NCBI GenBank assembly: GCA_945910005.1
Contig: OX246740.1
Span: 48,536,617 to 48,600,616 of the forward strand
Length of the DNA stretch: 64,000 nucleotides
Source: Isoperla grammatica
Lineage: Eukaryota; Arthropoda; Insecta; Plecoptera; Perlodidae
Direction of reading: 5' to 3'
Part shown: piece by piece, positions 59,160 to 64,000 of the stretch
How the letters are laid out: each line of letters starts with the position of its first letter
How positions within the stretch are numbered: the stretch's first letter is position 1
Program-made: the position numbers and the translations under genes
Notes under the pieces: generated by a model
Told to the model about the DNA's origin: nothing
Seen by the model: only the letters and a program-made list of their open reading frames with translations
Databases searched by the model: none

Positions 59160-60200
59160 TGAACCATAATAATTAAAAACAAACACTAGCACTACAAATA
59201 CAGATAATTAGTACAGAAATTGATAATAAATAAATACTACAGCATTTTCAACACCCCGCCTTCTATCACGACCGCACTGTTCGGTTACCTCCAGAGATCG
59301 CTAATAACCGCAACGCGATCATACGTGCAATGTCTGGTAAAGCGCGGTCGCGTTACGGAACGCAACCACAGTCACGGTGTATGTGTATAGGGTCTGTCTC
59401 GAGCACGGACACCTTAAACCCACAGACTGCCCAACCCGATGGAGATCAGTTACTAAGAGACACGGTGGGAGGGGGGTGGGAGAGGGGGAAAGGGAAAGAG
59501 GGGAATCAAGAAAATAAAATATAAATGGGAAAGGAGATAAAGAAAGAAAGATTTGACCGAAAAAAGGCGAAGGAATCAAGAGAAAAATGTAAGGGCAGAA
59601 GAATATTGACTTGGGAGAAGAGTTATGTTTGTATTTTTGTCGAAGTATTGCGAGGGGAGAAAGAGATATTGGTAACTCAGATATGACAGTTGAGGAATTG
59701 AGCACCGTATCAAAACAGAAAAGGATATAATGAAAAATGGGACAAGAAAAGGGGTGGATATAAATTAAGGTTGTTATGACAAGGTTAAGGGAGGAATATA
59801 TGCTCATGTGGGTATCAAAGATGCAAGAGTACTGAATGGAAGCTAAGAAAAGAGGTGTTATGAAAAAGAAAATTTGAAAGAGAGAGAACGAAGGGGTAGG
59901 GATCTTCTCACCATATAAGAATGGTGGGAAGAGTAGAAGTGTAGAAGTAGTAGGTGATTATATTAGAGAAGGGAGTACGAGTCTGATTCAAGAGAAGCAA
60001 AGAGAGAGAAATAATAATAAAGGTGGTAATAGTAGGATTAAAAGAGTGGGAGATAAGAGAGAGCCTGTGATTGGAACAGAGTAAGCAAGACAATTAGATG
60101 GTGGGGGTGGGAAGGAAAAGGTTAGAATACAGTGAGGTGACAATGGTGGTAAGAGGTGCATTCTGCATATAACAAGTGGTAGGGAGTGACTGACACTCGT
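59160..60200. other. purine-rich intergenic sequence
   Basis: About 59460-60110 is strongly purine-biased on the plus strand (GA-rich), explaining the Ser/Leu/Pro-rich minus-strand frames. No gene recognised. Confidence 0.5.
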
Positions 60201-60204
60201 CATA

Positions 60205-60571
<367 letters not shown>

Positions 60572-60574
60572 TCT

Positions 60575-63290
60575 TAGGAGGGTGTTGCATACTAACCTTG
60601 CATCCCCTTTAAGTACCACATCGTTACTAAACTGGTAAGTATAATGTTTCTCGGTAGTTTGATGTATGTAACTGTGGCTTTTACGAGGCATCATGATTCA
60701 GATTTAGAGACATTGAAAGTGAGTGGGACGCCTGACAGATATCATAACGCAACCCGCCTTACTTATTCTAGAACAAACTGTACTGAACTACATATATGTA
60801 CGTATCTTAACACCTTGACTTTCACTAGAAGATCAAACGCATATTCTAGTGTCGCACAGAAGGTGATGCTCTAGAAACAACTCTTACGCATCGTAAGTTA
60901 ATTGTCAAAATATTGAAAGTGGCAAAAGAAAACACCGACATCGATTCAAAACCACGAAAAGTGAATCAATTAACAACATTGATAACGATTAGCAACCTAC
61001 AGTATTAAAATGCATATCCTTATGTAATTTTGGCATCTTTAAATATATTTTAGAACTTGTTACGGGCTACGGCTCACTCTTTCTTTTCAATTTAAATATT
61101 CGGCCAAGAAAAATTGCAAGTCGTCTTTGCGCTTTCACAAAGGTAACAGAAATGGTATCAATGAACCAATATAAATCTCAAAATGTTATCTACTCACCAA
61201 TACAAAAATACAATATCACTTGGGTCAATACATCATTTACAAAGGGAATAATGAGTAGTATTGTTAAATATGATATTACAATCATTGAAAATTAGGTATC
61301 ATGTAAAATTGATTTTTTTTTTACAACAATTTTTACATTGACCCTTCTTAGTTACTGAAAATTTAATCATCGTATATCACATACACATGTATACTTTATG
61401 ATTATTTATATCTTGAATGGGTCGAGTCACTTCAACAGTAGATTCTATTCGTGTCTGCTGTTGTAACCCTGACCATTCGTGACTTGTCCGAAACATACCA
61501 GTGTTCTTACAATGACAAATGTACACAGTTTAATTTGCTGACCTATGTACCTGACCAATATTACTTTAGATAAACTTTGTACCGTACAACAATGAGTCAA
61601 TGACACTCTATATATACGCCCGTTTGATAGTTCATAACCGACCATAAATCAAACCCCACACGAGTAGGTTGTTATGTAAGAAACTTGTAACAATACCGCA
61701 CCGGCTACTTATACTAAAGTTTGCACAATAAAATAAAACCCTTTGGACCAAACCACTTTCTTGTCTTTATGAGCGATGGTTTTAACCAGTTCAGTTCAAC
61801 AGCCCAACCAATATCACAAAACAATATTCTGATCTAGATTCTCTTTCCAGTAGGTTCAAACCTGTCTTGTAATTTAAGTGACTTGTAAGGAAATCTATTC
61901 AGACTATAGTGCTTTATATGCACTTAATTTAACGGTGTTTAGTGTTGTGTTATTGCTTCGGGATATGATTTGTGTTGCTCAACAATGAAAGAATGATGTT
62001 GCAAATCTAATGGTGCTTTTGTACTTCTGACTCACGATCAATGTTGATCGTTTAGGTTACAGTTATAAAGAACATTACTGCAATTATGGATTGGAGTATA
62101 GTTGTGAAAACATGGCGTTTTGAAAGTCAAGTCGTGAACGGTTGTTGGACATTAATTTGTCGTTTAGAGGATTTTATGAGCATAAATATCGAGTTTAATC
62201 GATTGTATTTAGAAGCGATTAGTCGTAACGAGTTATGATAGTTTTGCTGTTGAAAACTAATAATGTATTATCATTTCAATCGCGTTCTGTTGTTGGGGAT
62301 TTATTATTAATTGTATTTTCAAAGCTGAGTTATTCGTTTATACGTTGATTTGATTAAATAACTAAATTGTCAAAAGAAACTGCATTTGTAATTTCATAAC
62401 GTTTGTACCAACTCACACCACGTTTTGTAGTTTTGTAGTACTTCTTTCAATTATATTTCAAAGTTGTATTATTCCATGTCAAGGAGGAAACAGAGCGGAG
62501 CTAGCGAAGCTTCCTTTATTTGCAACTTATCAACACTGGAAAAAAGTAAAACAGTTTAAATTGTTACAAACATTATTTTCTTATACTTGTAATATAAACT
62601 GCATTGTAGCGAATGCATAGACCGAGCGACCAAAGTGAAACATAGTTAACTCGCTTTGTTCCCGGCGTTCTTCTGTTGAAGTGAATCCCAACTTCTGAGT
62701 GGTTCATGCCCATAAGCTTTGCGCTTATCTCATTTGCGTGCATTAAAACTATATAGACACTTAGATTTCGTCTCTGCTTTATAGATATATTTTGCTTCAA
62801 AATGTTTGAAAACAGTTTTTTAACTTTTTGCCTTTATATCAAAAAACGAAAACCAAGAAATGTTGTTTGTGTTTCAAATATAAACAATTAACAATCACAA
62901 CTTTTTAATATTTATATGACATAGTCATTGTTTATCCAAGAATATTTTTATTTCGAATACACTAAACACCGAACATCAACGGGGGAATATCATAACGCGC
63001 TTCATTATCATACATCTACAGCCTCAATCCTTTCAACAGACTAACGTAATACATATTAGAAAATCATATGCCTTAACCGGAGATCAAACCCGGGACGGAA
63101 AGCAGAAAGAAATCACATAACCAAAAAATATCCACATTTAATTAAAATAACCTTAAACGGCAAAATCATTTATATCATACACGGACAACTTTGTAATTGA
63201 TCTCTTCGCGTCAATGTCTACACAGTTCCTTGCTTCACCGCTAACTGTATACAGCGCCTCGATACGGTAGGTTGTGGTTCCAATTCCCCT
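60575..63290. other. intergenic, no recognisable gene
   Basis: AT-rich with no supported feature. A decayed B-box-like CCGGAGATCAAACCCGGGAC is at about 63079. Confidence 0.4.
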
Positions 63291-63339
63291 CCCTCTCCCC
63301 CCCCCCCCCCCCCCACCACCTTCCACTCATGCAGCTTAA

Positions 63340-63711
63340 GAGGAAGGACTACTAGCCAATATTAAACCCGCGAAATTAACGTATTTTCGTCATATCTCAA
63401 TAACACCACACAATATCGAAAAAGTGACACCTACGCATATTTTGGATTCGTGAGAGCTCAATACCAAATGAAAAAGATTTCGTAGATTGTAGTAATTATA
63501 GTTGTAATTTCTAATAAACTTGTGAATTAATTAAATTAGAAATAATAATTATAATTACTGCAAACCAATAAATCTTTTTCAAACGGTATTGAGCTCTCAC
63601 GAATCCAAAATAAGGGTAGGTGTCACTTTTTCGATATTGTGTGGCGTTATTGAGATATGACGAAAATACGTTTATTTCGCGGGTTTTAATATTGGCGAGT
63701 AGTCCTTCCTC
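63340..63711. mobile_element. piggyBac-like foldback MITE, 372 bp
   Basis: TTAA flanks both sides (63336-63339 and 63712-63715). Arms of about 170 bp are near-perfect inverses (GAGGAAGGACTACTAGCCAA at the left; GGATTCGTGAGAGCTCAATA deeper in). TTAA target duplication is the hallmark of piggyBac-type transposition. Non-coding. Confidence 0.85.
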
Positions 63712-63715
63712 TTAA

Positions 63716-64000
63716 CGGCTCTTCGAACATCTGTAGTGTAGCGGTTTTCAGAAGTTTTCATCTCGCACAAAGATGATTGATTAGTATTATACGATTAAAT
63801 CATACCATTACATAAGTTGAATATCTCAAATTAAGACCTATCACATCACACAGCAGGTGTTTACAATGTTATAGTAATCGAAACTAGTAGCAAAAACAAA
63901 ATTCAGTTACGTTTAGCGGCCTGGTCTCGAATTACGTTGTTAAATTACTATCATTATGTAAGTGTTACTTGTTAGGTAGGCAGGCAGCCTCTTTGTATTG
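63716..64000. other. window end, no feature seen
   Basis: AT-rich sequence without a recognisable gene or repeat. Confidence 0.4.

Overview
The window is AT-rich, gene-poor, repeat-rich animal DNA, most likely from an insect. Two things point there: a tandem pair of secreted Gly-Tyr/AAPV-type cuticular protein genes with insect-like TATA + TCAGT promoters, and an innexin fragment closest (from memory) to the arthropod inx2 type. Species is not identifiable by eye; repeat density suggests a large, perhaps hemimetabolous, genome.

Layout. (1) 1.2-14.9 kb: two head-to-tail minus-strand paralogues (A about 1.25-5.9 kb, B about 9.77-14.72 kb). Each has five coding exons, starting with a 12-bp coding exon (MNTL) that exists twice, each time behind its own promoter region. 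Assembled exons give 228 and 234 residues with all splice phases consistent. (2) 15-25.7 kb: no recognisable gene; foldback elements, a 39-bp minisatellite at 18.7 kb and dispersed repeats. (3) 25.7-28.8 kb: the most striking locus. It is a complete LTR-bounded insertion (near-identical 214/213-bp LTRs, TG...CA ends, 5-bp target duplication AAAAC) whose interior holds no visible gag/pol. Instead it carries a frameshifted innexin N-terminal fragment and four tandem arrays (34, 21, 5 and 20 bp). (4) 28.8-64 kb: no convincing host gene. It holds a 5S-rRNA-headed SINE with a 13-bp target duplication, tRNA-headed SINEs, several MITE-like foldbacks (TTAA, TA and 8-bp target duplications), a foldback interrupted by a second element, the C-terminal tail of a LINE reverse transcriptase, and long microsatellites (CTGT, ATC, AATC).

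Functional reading: the only intact host genes visible are the two cuticular protein paralogues. Their dual promoters suggest two expression programmes producing the same protein. The rest is mobile-element archaeology, with the innexin-bearing LTR element as the candidate novelty.
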